64,000 bases of DNA from Isoetes taiwanensis (lineage: Eukaryota; Streptophyta; Lycopodiopsida; Isoetales; Isoetaceae), in assembly GCA_021234155.1 (NCBI GenBank), contig JAJEKV010000022.1, positions 6,035,852-6,099,851 on the forward strand, given 5' to 3'. The position numbers and the translations under genes were made by a program. The notes beneath the pieces were generated by a model that was given only the letters and a program-made list of their open reading frames with translations, searched no databases and was not told the DNA's origin. Shown here in pieces: positions 35,980-47,078 of the stretch; the stretch's first letter is position 1, and each line of letters starts with the position of its first letter.

Positions 35980-36005
35980 AAATTAGGGTTTTGCCTATAA
36001 AGGGG
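35980..36005 (+). promoter_or_regulatory. Core promoter of unit B
   Basis: AAATTAGGGTTTTGCCTATA followed by AAGGGG: TTAGGGTTT beside a TATA box. The first ATG is 36138, followed by 36143 in the frame of the long ORF. Confidence 0.6.
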
Positions 36006-36142
36006 AACCCAAGTGTCATTTGCACCTTCCAACCTCGCTCTCTGCTCCAAGCCGATTTCCCTAATCCTTAGGGCGCTTCGCATCATCACCTGTCATCCCC
36101 AGCCCTCGCTGCTCTTGGCCACTTCTTCATTCAAGCGATGGT

Positions 36143-37614
36143 ATGCCACCACCATGTGGTCAAGCTGACATCGAATCGGTCTTCGTCTGTCTTAGAGAAC
36201 TTGACATTGAGGCCACCATCAACGCCACTCCCTTCTACCAGAACATCATGTCTGAGTTCCATGCCAAGATAGGACCCTTTTTGGTAGAACTCCCACCTTG
36301 TGTAGGGTATTTTGCACCTAACACTGCCCTCAAGTCAGCCCTGCAAGATATCCCAAATGTAGATAAGTACTTAGAGAATAAAGCAGTCCGCCTTCCCAAC
36401 TACATGTCCATCTCTGTCAATAGGAGGAGGTACTTCTCCTATACAGCAGCTGTAGCCATCTTTCTATCTCTTCGGGGTCAAACCCAGATAGGGGAACCCT
36501 CAGTGCAGCCTTTAGAAGTTGAACCCATAGCCATGGCCGCAGCAGAGGAGGAACGGATGCGACTCGAGTACGAGCAGGAAGAAGAGGAGGAGGATGAATA
36601 CGAATCAGACCCGGAAGACCTGGATCTAGAACAAGAGAGGCAGCAAGCGGAACAGCAGATCCAAAACTTCGAAGAGGGACTGCGAGCAACAAGAAGAGCC
36701 CCACCACTCGGGGAGGGCATTACAAGCTTGACGCCGGTGTTCATAGCAGGCGAGGCATATCTAACCCTTCACGACATCAAGAATCTTCCACAGTGCCGCG
36801 ACAGAGGCCTTAGGGTGGATGAGATTTTACACCTTCTACGACAGCAGGCAGATCTCGACGACTTCATCGATCGAGAAGCTCAGGACTTCCCTATCAGCAT
36901 AAGAGAAGCCAGGACCTTCACCGGCGAGACATCATCAGATATAGAGGCTTACGCAGGCATCAGACAGATGATGGCCGAAACGGAATTGCCCTCGGAGGAG
37001 GAGTTCATGGCAATTCAGGAACAAATGGGCATCAAAGGCAAGTCCACATCAAAGATTATTACCGAAGCTCGCCAACACCCATCCCCGGCAAAGATGGAGG
37101 CGATCAACCTAAGGAGGCTGCACCAAGACTTCGAGCTAGAGGAGATACCGATTGGATGACTTCGCCATGGAAGGCACAGGGCAACTTCCTCGTCTGCCGA
37201 AGAAACAGGGCATGATAAGGCGCTCAGATACTACCTGCCGTTGCTGCTGGACGGAAGAATAGCGGTTATTCACCGCCAATTTAGCCCAAGAGGTGAAGAA
37301 GGGGTCTTTATGCTTATCGCCCTCTCAGGGTTTGGACACCATGCACGATTACCTCCAAACATCGACCATGTTGTCCTGATCAAGAGAGCGATTGCATTGA
37401 CCATCTTCGACTTTGCAATCCCTTATAGGCGGCAAGGCGTATTGGCGAAGGATAAACATTATACATCGATAGGAGAATTCAAGACATGGAGGCGAGACTC
37501 AAGGAGGAACGTCAACAAATATCCTCGAACTTAACAGTGGTCATTAGGGTAATGGCCCAAGTGAAGAAATTTTTGGAGGACCACCCTGACTACCTCAAGA
37601 AATTTCAAGAGTAA
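36143..37614 (+). pseudogene. Unit B ORF: 338-codon acidic protein plus C-terminal continuation
   Basis: The main ORF runs 36143-37159 (338 codons), the longest plus-strand frame in the element. It has an N-terminal globular part (RELDIEATINATPFYQNIMS, then LPNYMSISVNRRRYFSYTAA), a strongly acidic coiled-coil-like stretch at about residues 135-180, and a C-terminal part with GEAYLTLHDIKNLPQC. After the stop, the same frame reopens at 37241-37534. A further frame (37486-37614) ends FLEDHPDYLKKFQE, suggesting a longer original protein cut by indels. An AT-rich 3' flank with ATATATAA-like signals follows before gag. No known domain is recognised: no zinc knuckle, protease or gag motif. The ORF has its own TATA box, so it may be separately transcribed. 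Confidence 0.55.
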
Positions 37615-38232
37615 AAGTCTATTAATTTGCATGTAAAAGCTTATTATATATGAATATAATATATATCTCTTTTTGTATATAATTGCTCCCTCAAATTGTA
37701 TAAGCAAGTAAAACAACGTAACACACAAAACAAGAACTAATGATCGAAATGTACTCTAATGTGCATGCAAAACTAGAGTACCTAGAAACCTTTGATGAAC
37801 ACAGCAGCGAGAGAACAACAACGCATTCCCCGCCAAGGCGCCCAAATGAGGAATTTGCGCCAGAATTGAAGCATAATAATCGAGGAGGAGCTATCCCAAA
37901 TCAGATCCGACATCCACGACATAAGGGCATTGCCAGCGTGGGCAGCGTTAATAGGAGGACAGACTGCACGTGCCCTTGCCGGAAAACGCCACCGGGCCGA
38001 ATAAAGGCAACGGGGCGAAGAGAAGCAGGGAGAAGATCTCCTAGCTCTGATCCTCAAGCCCAACCCTGATACGATACCCAAGATCTAAGAGCAGGAAGAA
38101 GAGGCACGAGGTCGCGCGGCAGATCTAAACCGCGGATGTGACGCATCACGACTGACATCGTAAGAAAGTTGACTCACTTTAGTAATGTGTGAAAGCCGTG
38201 AAAGTTAGAGCAGCCGGGGAAAACAGATCCGA

Positions 38233-39068
38233 ATGGAAGCAGAGGCGTGGCTGGATGAGATGAGTGAGTATGGCAACGCCTATGGCATGAAAGATAAAGA
38301 CAAAGGCAGGGTAGCAACAGCAAACCTCAAGGGTGCAGCTAGAATTTGGTGGAAGGGGTATGCCAAAGCACATGGGCTGAAAGCAGGACAAAGTAAGTTC
38401 GTAAAAGTTCGCCAAGGCATTCAAACATCATTATGTACCAAGAGAACATAAGTGCAACATGATGCAAAGAGTTTATAGGGTTGCAACAGGGCAACAAATC
38501 AGTCAAAAAATACACGGAGGAATTCATGAGACTAAGGCTTTATGTGCCAAAGTTGAGTGAAAAGCATGCGGTGGAAGGCTATATTGAAGGCTTGAACGAT
38601 GAGATCCGCAAGCTTGTAAGGGCAATAAACCCAAAGTCTGTGTCAGAGGCAGAAGCAAAGGCCATAAGTTTGCAAGGAACAGGTCCACAAGAGCAGGCAT
38701 CAAGGCAGCAATATTTCCAGGATAAGGGGAAGAGCACAGGGGGCTATAGCCCAAGGGCGGCAAGCCCAAAGAGCTAGCAAGACGCAAAGATAATTCAAAT
38801 TATGGGAAGCAAGGCAACACAAGTAGTGGCAAAGGTGAAAAGAAATGTAAGCTTCAAGGAGCAAGGAGCCAAGTCTAACTACTCCCCAAGCGGTGAGGCA
38901 ATTTCTGCAGTCCATTCCCAAGGAAAAGAAGCAGAATGTATAGAGAAGCGGCTTGTGTTTCAGATGCTTCCACCGTGGCATAGGACCAACAATTGCCCCC
39001 TCGATTATGAATGCGGCATTGGCAGAGCCGGATGGGAGACACCATCGGACGCAGACGATGACGGCACC
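38233..39068 (+). pseudogene. Inner chromovirus gag with zinc knuckle
   Basis: Retrotransposon gag features: AEAWLDEMSEYGNAYGMKDK and GAARIWWKGYAK (38233-38451), then NKSVKKYTEEFMRLRLYVPK and YIEGLNDEIRKLV (38481-38777) after a frameshift. A CCHC knuckle (CFRCFHRG ... NNC) at about 38956-38998 is spread over two frames. In an active copy this would form the RNA-packaging particle. Confidence 0.8.
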
Positions 39069-39079
39069 TGATTACATCC

Positions 39080-42000
39080 ATGGTGAGTGTCACATCTTTG
39101 CAGCTATTGATACAGGGAATGCAAAAAAGTCAATATAAGGTGATCTCAACGACCGAAAAGCCCAAGAGAAATCCTTTATAGTATTGATAGACTCGAAGCG
39201 GCCATAATTTTGCATCCCCTAGGATGGTAAGCATGTTGAAGTTAAAGCCGCTAAAGTCCAAGCCCAGGCCGAGCAGTGTTAGCCAATGGAGCAATTAGGC
39301 ATACAAAGAGGAAGAGAATAAACTTCAATGTAGACTTGCCGTGTGTTAATGTTGCATTGGGAGCGAAGTCATGAATATAGGCAAGTATGATCTCATTATT
39401 GGAATGGAATATCTTGACCAGCAGGAGCAATCATCGACAGGGAAACGTAAGGTGACCTTTAACAACGCCAGAGGGGGCAAAGTCATCGAAATCACAGTAA
39501 AGAAGTAACCCCAATCATGCAATGCATGAGTAGTGAAAAATTGCTTAAGTGCATAAGAAAGCAGCAGTGGCCTATCTCCTGCTTGAGCTCCAAGATCGGG
39601 AGCCGAGGGGAGATAAAGAGATCAAAGAATCTAGCAAGCTTCCCAAAAGCCAATAGCAAAATTGATCGAGGAATTTCAATGACTTGTTCCCCGATGAGAT
39701 TAAGCAGCCTCCCTATAGAGGAGTCGAGTGTGAAATAGCACTTGAACCTGGGACGGCCTACAAGCAAGGCACCTTATAGGATGTCAACCGAGGAGTTGAT
39801 GAGAGTTAAAGAAGCAGTTGCAAGAATTGCTAGACCTAGGGTTCATAAGACCTAGTGTCTCCCCCGCTCGCTCGAGCCCCTATTCTCTTTGTGAAGAAGA
39901 AGGATGGGAGCCTTAGGATGTGCATTGATTACCGCCGCTAAATAAGCACACCATCAAAAATAAGTATGCCTTGCCTAGGTCGATGACTTAATGGATCAGG
40001 CCACGTGGGAGCAAAGATCTTCTCCAAAATAGATCTCGTGATCGATATCACCGTATTAGGATCAAGGAGGAAGACATTCATAAGACAAATTTAGGACAAG
40101 ATATGGGCACTATGAGTTCACAGCTATGCCCTTTGATTGTCTAATGCACCAGCAATATTCATGAGGTTAATGAATGACGCCTTCCGCGAATTTCTAGATT
40201 CCTTCATCATAGTCTTCTTCGACGATATCTTGGTTTACAAAGAAGTCCGTTGGAGGAGCACGCCCAACACTTGAGGAAGGTGCTTGAAAAGTTAAGAAAG
40301 CATCAACTCTTTATGGGTTATCGGCGCCACTTCGCGAACGGAAAGAGTGGAGTACTTGGGGCACGGATCACGCCAGAAGGCATTTCCACGCACCGCCAAG
40401 ATAGAAGCCGTGGATCGGCCGGCCGGCACCAAAGAATACGATGAAGTCGAGCTTCCTAGGGCTAGCGGTGCTATTATAGAAGATTTGTCAAGAATTTTGC
40501 CAAGGTAGCAGCGCCGCCATTAACGGATCTCACAAAAGGTGGAAGATAAAAGATTGGGCAGCCCATTGGCAAAACAAGGCCCGTAAAGCATTTGAGACGC
40601 CGGCGGAAGCTTTGAGACGGCGCAAGATTGGTCTTGCCGTGATCCCACCAAAGATAAGCTTGTAGCAACAGATGCTAGTAGGATAGCAACAAAGCGCAAA
40701 TCCTCATGCAGAGGAAAGAGTAGTGGCCTATGATTCCAAGAAGTTGAACGACGCCGAAAGCAAATGCTACCCAACGCATGATCGAGCTCCCGGCTATAGT
40801 AAGGGCTTTAAGAATTTGGAGGCATTATTTATTAGGAAGGAAATTCCAAGTTAGACACGAGATCATCAAAGCCTCCAATACATATTTACGCAGCCGCCCT
40901 TAATTTGAGGCAAAGGAGATGGATGGAATTCTTGGAAGAATATGACTTTGAGATAAGTTATAAGCCGTGGAAGCTCAATGTGGTTGCGGATGCCCTTTCC
41001 AGAAGCCATTGGCAACCAGAATTCATTGTAACGCCATATCAACACTTGTAAGTGAGTTTGGCAAGAAGTTTGAGGAAACATTGCCGACGGACCTTGACTT
41101 CAAGGAAGTTTGGGCGAGCCTTCCAAAGAGGCCAGGACCGACAAAGGAAAGGGAGACGTTCAGCACTACAAGAAGGAAGGGAACTTGCTATATTATAAAA
41201 CAAATTGTGTGTACCAAAATCTTCGCAAGTTAGAAAGCTTATTTTGAATTATACACACAATAGTCCCATAGCAGGGCATGCGGGGTTCATGAAGACATAT
41301 TTCAAGATTAGAAGCGCTTATTATTGGCCCGCATGAAGAAGAAGGAAATAGCAAGATATATTAGAGAGTGCCGATATGCCACCAGACAAAGGCGGAACAG
41401 CCCGGATCCTGGTGCCTTGGAACCATTGCCCGTACCAAAATGCTAAGTGGGAGGTGATAAGTATGGATTTTATTACAGGGACTCCCAAGAACAAAGAAGG
41501 GCAAAGATGCCTTGATGGTGGTAGTAGATAAGTTGTCAAAGATGGCACACTTTGTGCCGCGGCAGACAAATGATACTGACATTAGACACAATGCAACCTA
41601 TTTGTTAAGGAGATTTTAGGCTCCATGGCATGCCAAGGGAGATAATCTCGGATAGAGACTCCAAGTTTATGAGTGCCTTTTGGCAGACCTATTCACCACC
41701 ATCCGCATCGGTAAGCTTTCGATGAGCACGGCATATCATCCCCAAACAGATGGTCGACGGAGAGGACAAACAGATCATCGAAGATATGTTAAGAAGCTAT
41801 GTATGGAACAAGCAATCCAAGTGGGATGATCTCATCTACCTAGTAGAGTTTGCCTACAACAAAGACCTTACAGCAGGGAGTCATCGCAGATGAGTCCTTT
41901 TATGATTAATTACGGTATCGTTGTCTTACCCCGATACTTGGCACAACCCCTGTGGTCCAAGGTGGAAGTCTCCCAAACAGATGCTTTAAATGCAAGACTT

Positions 42001-42310
42001 GGTGGAGGAAGTGAGAGGATATCTCCTTGCAGCAAGAAGCAGCGTAAAAGCATCACCGACAAGCATAGGGACTAAGAGAATTTGAGGTGGGAGACAAAGT
42101 GTGGTTGAAGATCAAAGTCAAGCAGGCCAAGCTCGCGATCGGCAATTGCAAGAAGCTTGCTCCAAGATGGGCTGGACCCTTCGTAATAGAGAAGAGAGTA
42201 GGTAACCAATCCTACAAGTTGGACTTGCCAAAGACATCTTAAGATACATAAGGTTTTCCACGAAGTTTGCTAAAGAGGCACACCCCAAACCCCGAGGAAG
42301 TATTGGAGAC
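39080..42310 (+). pseudogene. Inner chromovirus pol: protease, RT, RNase H, integrase
   Basis: Pieces appear in Ty3/gypsy order across shifting frames. Protease is marked by AAIDTGNAKK near 39106. RT has [14 protein letters not shown]-like words near 39880, CIDYRRLNK near 39925 and FFDDILVY near 40216. RNase H is marked by [11 protein letters not shown]-like words near 40985. Integrase has [19 protein letters not shown] (41498-41555), [12 protein letters not shown] near 41720 and SQMSPFMINYG near 41885. Single-base indels are very frequent, so no domain is intact. The motifs fit chromoviruses rather than Athila/Tat. Confidence 0.8.
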
Positions 42311-42339
42311 AAATGAGTTTTAGAAATGACTGACGAGCA

Positions 42340-42480
42340 TATTGAAATCGTTCCTAAGTCCTTCTTAATAGATCTTATAAGAAGACAAGAAGGTCAAAAT
42401 TCCTCCAATACCTTGTGAAGTGGAAGCACTTACCAAAGGAAGACGCCACGCGGGTACTTGAGTCGATCTTAAGAAACAAG
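42340..42480 (+). pseudogene. Chromodomain-like C-terminus of the inner element
   Basis: VKWKHLPKEDATRVLES at about 42415-42465 matches the conserved VKWKG.P.EDATWE part of retrotransposon chromodomains, supporting chromovirus status. Confidence 0.65.
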
Positions 42481-42599
42481 ACTCGAGTTTATGGAGCAAT
42501 GCAAGGGTCGGCTCACACCGGGCGTAGTCGACATCAAAGAACCAAGAAATCGGCTCAGCATGTCGATTTGGGTTTGGATTTAAGCATGTGTAGCTATAG

Positions 42600-43407
42600 T
42601 TAATCTCCACGCATGCAGCCTATGCTAGGCATGGGTTGCATGCGTTGTTACCGATGATGAGACCACTACGGTGCTCTCTAGGGCGTGGTGTAATGTCAAT
42701 GTAGGCATGACCACGCTTCCGCTTGTTTGAGTGGAAGGTAGATTAGAAGTCTACTGTCCCCACGGAAGTAGACGACCCTCGAGAGAAAGGAGGTCATTGA
42801 GAGATGCATTGATAGGAAAAGCACCTTTAGCCCCATATATGCTTTGATAGGAGGAATCTATCCTTCACGCCCCATATACGGAAGGATATCCTCCACGCCG
42901 GCAACTAGAGGTGTAGGCATGAGCGCATATAGGCATATAGGCGCCTCTCTTCGCCAGATGGGAGAAACATAATCTTCCTATGTCAAGAGATATGCCTTGC
43001 ATCCATATAATTGTATTTAATGGGTGGTTCCCTTACAACCAACCCTTATAATAATAATTAAATATGCACTAACGTAGCGCATATCCCGCAGGCAACTAGA
43101 AGAACCGAAATGCAGGAGGGTAACGCTACAAGAACTCACAACGATAGTTTTGCCATAATGTGTTGTGAGGAGGCGACGGAAGTTTTAGTTAAAACCGTAG
43201 TTATAATTGATGTCAATTTTGTTTATAGTCGAGTATGAAGTAGAGGACTAAGAGCCTCTCACCATAGTACAATTACAAAGAAACTATAAATATTACCCGA
43301 GGTGATTAATATAATATGGATATGTAAGTGTTGTAATTGCGGATATGCAGGTACCCAAGGTGGAGACGCGGATGCCGAGGACAAAGATCAAGTCAAAGGG
43401 GGGAGAA
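42600..43407. other. Non-coding tail and polypurine tract before the 3' LTR
   Basis: No ORF of note. The stretch ends in AAAGGGGGGAGAA (43395-43407), the polypurine tract that would prime plus-strand synthesis, directly against the LTR start TGTGACATTCC. Confidence 0.75.
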
Positions 43408-44987
43408 TGTGACATTCCAAAGATAATATACCTAACACGTATATTATAATCGCCACGTCACACACGCATATGTCACAAGTGACATGTACTTGAGAGTAGG
43501 ACAACGCTGCACCTAGGGAGCTAAAGGTTGCACCTAGGGGGCAACCTTGGATGTTGGGTATGTAATTAAACATACACAACAAAAGGTTCCTTTGTTCATC
43601 CATTTCCAAATGGCTTAAAGCCATTTGCCCATGTGGATGCCCCTAACCTAGATAGGGTCTATATAAGGGCTAAAACCCTAGACCCTAGCTCTCCTTTCAC
43701 TTTGCCAATTAGGGTTTTCTAGAGCTTCCTTTCCTTTTCGTGATTTAGGGCTTTCCGGGCCAATTCGCTAGGGTAAAGCTCGAAATCGCATTGCCAGTTC
43801 AAAAAAGTCGGATTTGCACAATAGGTTGCTGAGTAGCAGTTGTCTTCGGCAAGATCAAGAGCATGGACGCCTTCCGAGGATCAGGAGCAAGCCAAGGAGC
43901 AGGTATCTAGTTGTTCATCACAGTAAAACCGCCTTTTAGGCATGGCAATATGTCGGTTTAGTATGTTAGATCATCTCGGAAGTCTTGTAGATCCCTAGAT
44001 CCGAGACTCTAACGAATGAACCTAACATTGGATGTTAAGTAGATAGATTGATATGATTCTCTATCTCCGCTCGCGGATATTGCATGTATTCTACTGCGGA
44101 TCTCCCTTGTTGTGGGAAGGGGGTAGAGACCTAAAGGTCGTGGTAGAAGATGCTCCTAGCATAGCACCTTAGTTCCCACATACCGCGCCCGCGGCACGTG
44201 AGCCCACCGTCAGGTGAAGGGGCAAGGCCGGTTGATAAGGAGGAACTTGTCTCATCGCGACTGACCCCTCCGGTAGTAAAGCCTATCGGGGTCTTTGGTC
44301 GGCTAGGCTTAATGGCTTGTCACCGCGTGGGCAAGGCATGAGCTCGACACTGTGGGGTGGTGGATATGACCTTCCAAAGAGTTCAAGTCGAATAAGGGCA
44401 AAGGGGCCCTCTAGCCGCCTGCGATGAGCATGGATACCTTCTCGAGGAGAGGCAGCTCTTCCCTGCCTCATCGGGTTGGGGAGATGCAACCCAGCAGTAG
44501 TAGCCCCTCCGCTATTCACCCTGCAAAGCACGGCCAAAGTCCCAACACTTTTCAGCCTACTCGCAAAGTGTGTGCCTGGAGGGGCGGATGGAGTGGACTA
44601 CCCTAAGCCATGTTCTATGCCAGCCAAATCCATTGCCATGAATTCCGCCTCCCAATGAACTCGAGGCCTAGCCGGGCCATCCCCTTGAGTCCGAGCCCCG
44701 GGTAGGATCTCCTTTGTATTATTGTTATGAAGGTATTATTGCCGACTCGTGATGTTGCTATTGTTATGGTGATTGTGTTGTATATTATTGGTTGTGCTCA
44801 CGCTTGTTTGTTACGCCCGCAGATAGGGTCGATCCGATGGAAGACGGATGAATGACACATCCACTCTTCCCTTTGCCGGGCTCGCCCCCATGGGAGTGGA
44901 GTCAGGGATGGCCCCGCCAGCAACCGCTGGGGGAATGCTCCTTCCGAGTACGATGCAGGCATCGTATAAGGAGTAGGGGACGTCACA
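43408..44987 (+). repeat. 3' LTR of the inner chromovirus
   Basis: 1580 bp, colinear with 31766-33358. Ends GGGGACGTCACA and is followed by the CCAAA duplication. Confidence 0.9.
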
Positions 44988-45608
44988 CCAAACCTCCACC
45001 TCCAGACAACTCCACCAGGACAACAATTAGCCAAACCTAAGAAAGAGTGGACTTGGGAAAATGGATGGATTAGCCTAGTAGCAGACACCAAGATATACAG
45101 GAACTTTAGGAAATCACCAAAGAACTTCTTGTTTCAAGTACGAAGTTGAAGTAGTAACTTCTTATTTCATGAAGTTGAATTATCAGAGGGAGGACCATAT
45201 TTAAAAGGAACACTGCACTTTTTCTTTGAGCTTTGAACATGTGCGTATATGTTTATTAATTTATGTCTTTGTTTTATTTTTATATTAAGAAAGTTATAAC
45301 AATGATTATAATTGTGTCATTTATGTTACATTATGCACCATTTATTTTTCCTTATTGAATTACATTGTAGTAACAATAAGTTCAATGTCTTTGTGTAAAG
45401 GCTTGGATCTTTTAAAATACGGATAATGTGATGGCTAATATTTGACTTTACATTTTGTGAAAGTTTAGCCAAAGACAAAAAACCATGATGGAGAAAAACC
45501 ATTTAGGTTAGCCAAGTGTTAGAAACTTCTAGCTCCAATTCGAAGGTAGTTTAGCTAAACTATTTGGTTATATTAAAAATATAGGAGTAGTAATTTATTC
45601 CATGCCAT

Positions 45609-46034
45609 ATGCTGGAATACTACGAGAGCATTGGTAAGCCCAAATGGTATAACTATGTACTCAAAATGGCATACCGAGTACAAAATGGCTGTCTTCCACT
45701 TATCACCTTCCCGGATCTAGATAAGATTGTAGGCACCCCGAAGATAAATCTTCGTAAAATAGTGTGCACCTTGGAGTCACTCCAATAACTCTGGGATTAG
45801 AGGAAGTGAATACCAATTTGGCACTATGATTTTATTGAGGCCACGATATTCAACGACTAGACGCAGAGAATCATCCTTCTTTTTGACGAAGAAGATAGGC
45901 GCTCCACCAAGGGACTGAGAATGTCGAATGAAACCCGCGGCTAGATTCTCTTCAATATAATTCTGCAAAATCTTCAACTCAGCGAGAGATAGACCATATA
46001 TCGGACCATATGGCGGCATTGTCTCGGGCTGCAA
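45609..46034 (-). pseudogene. Outer element RT, first half
   Basis: MPPYGPIYGLSLAELKILQN, IRHSQSLGGAPIFFVKKKD and RLVVEYRGLNK (46034-45777) are the N-terminal RT motifs. PFGLTNAL near 45640 follows, just before the insertion point. The frame resumes at 31602 on the far side of the nested insertion. Confidence 0.85.
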
Positions 46035-46264
46035 ATCAATAGGACAATCATGTGAATGACGTCTAGAAGTTTGCTGGCCTTGACATTGTCAAAAACATCA
46101 GAAACGTTACCATATTTATCTGGAAGCATTGGAGCAGACTTCACCAGTGCAGAGCTAGTTGATGGATGAACCTGGATTGCAAATATTGAACTTGGATCTT
46201 GCCTTCCAAATTTAATAAATTCGCGAAGAGAAATTTTCGAGATATGAAACTGAGAGCGTGAAGG

Positions 46265-46500
46265 AGCCTCTATAGAAGCAAAATCAGGAGCAAGAGCAGA
46301 AACAGGAGCAGGAGCAACTGGAACTGGAACAGGAACAGGAGCAAGAGCAAGAGCAAGAGTAAGAGTAGGACCAGGAGCAGCAGGAGCAATTGGAACAGGA
46401 ACAGGAGCAAGAGCAGGAGCAGGAATAGGAACTGGAGCAAGAACTGGAGCTGGGACATCATCTAGAACACAGTCAGAATCTGGGATATGAACTAGAGCAG
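46265..46500 (-). repeat. Hexamer-based minisatellite encoding a Pro/Ala/Val linker
   Basis: Plus strand is made of GGAGCA, GGAACA and AAGAGC-like hexamers. In the minus-strand frame it encodes a Pro/Ala/Val/Leu-rich low-complexity linker (PVPVPVAPAPVSALAP) between protease and RT. Confidence 0.8.
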
Positions 46501-46564
46501 AGACGGGAGCCAAATCAGGACGTAGAGCAGAAACATGAACAACAAGGACGGAATCAGGAGCCCA

Positions 46565-46978
46565 CTATACTGCACGAGCTGAAGTAGATGTTGGTGCAGA
46601 GGCTTGAACTCCAGATGAACTGGAACTATAGTTAGCACCAGCAAACCGAAAAGATCTAGTACACCAACCAATCTGTGAGTTGTGTAGCTCGAGCCAGGGA
46701 AGACCCAAGACTACTGGCGCGTATGGGCTGGCAATGAGATTGAAGGAAACGTTACAAGAAGCTCCCTCGAACAAAACCTGAAGAGGTTCAGTACACTCTG
46801 TGACTGCGCCCGAGGAGATCTCACGTCCATCAATCACACCGAAAGAACTGGGATGCTCAACCTTGCTTCTAGGGATGGCGTGCTTGGTGGCGAACGCAAT
46901 ATTTATAAAGCAAGCATTTGCACCACAATCAAGTTGCGTCAATGTTTCCAACCTCCCAACCTCTGATTCCAATGACAT
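46565..46978 (-). pseudogene. Outer element aspartic protease
   Basis: LDCGANACFINIAFATKH holds the active-site region (DCGA in place of the usual D[ST]GA), followed by VVLGLPWLELHNSQIGW, the flap/C-terminal motif of Ty3/gypsy proteases. 137 codons are open. Confidence 0.8.
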
Positions 46979-47078
46979 AGAGATAAAAAATTCCTTGTTG
47001 ACCTTATCTGATGGGATAAACTTGTCATGAAGCGTGCAAGGAGTCTGAGAAATGGTGGCCAGCCGACGAAGAATTCTA

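Larger units (their letters stand above)
31766..44987 (+). mobile_element. Inner rightward 13.2-kb Ty3/gypsy chromovirus with extra units before gag
   Basis: LTRs 31766-33358 and 43408-44987 start TGTGACRTTCC and end with an ACGTCACA-like sequence. CCAAA flanks the element exactly (31761-31765 and 44988-44992). A PBS resembling the initiator-tRNA-Met type follows the 5' LTR and a polypurine tract (AAAGGGGGGAGAA, 43395-43407) precedes the 3' LTR. Order: PBS, hairpin repeats, unit A, hairpin repeats, unit B, gag, zinc knuckle, protease, RT, RNase H, integrase, chromodomain-like end. The LTRs differ by many small indels, so this is not a very recent insertion, or the sequence has consensus errors. 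Confidence 0.9.
31603..45608. mobile_element. Non-autonomous inverted-repeat element (about 765 bp) split by the inner chromovirus
   Basis: The left half (31610-31765) begins GGAATAAAATA and the right half (44993-45601) ends TAATTTATTCC, inverted ends of roughly 10 bp. ATGCCAT flanks both sides (31603-31609, 45602-45608). After removal of the chromovirus the element is about 765 bp and has no coding potential, so it is MITE-like. The 7-bp direct repeat is an unusual length; an 8-bp hAT-type duplication with one mismatch is possible. Confidence 0.65.

Noticed and set aside
46270-46461. Poly-leucine ORF, possible membrane protein
   Set aside because: Alternative frame of the hexamer repeat that encodes the Pro/Ala/Val linker of the gypsy polyprotein.
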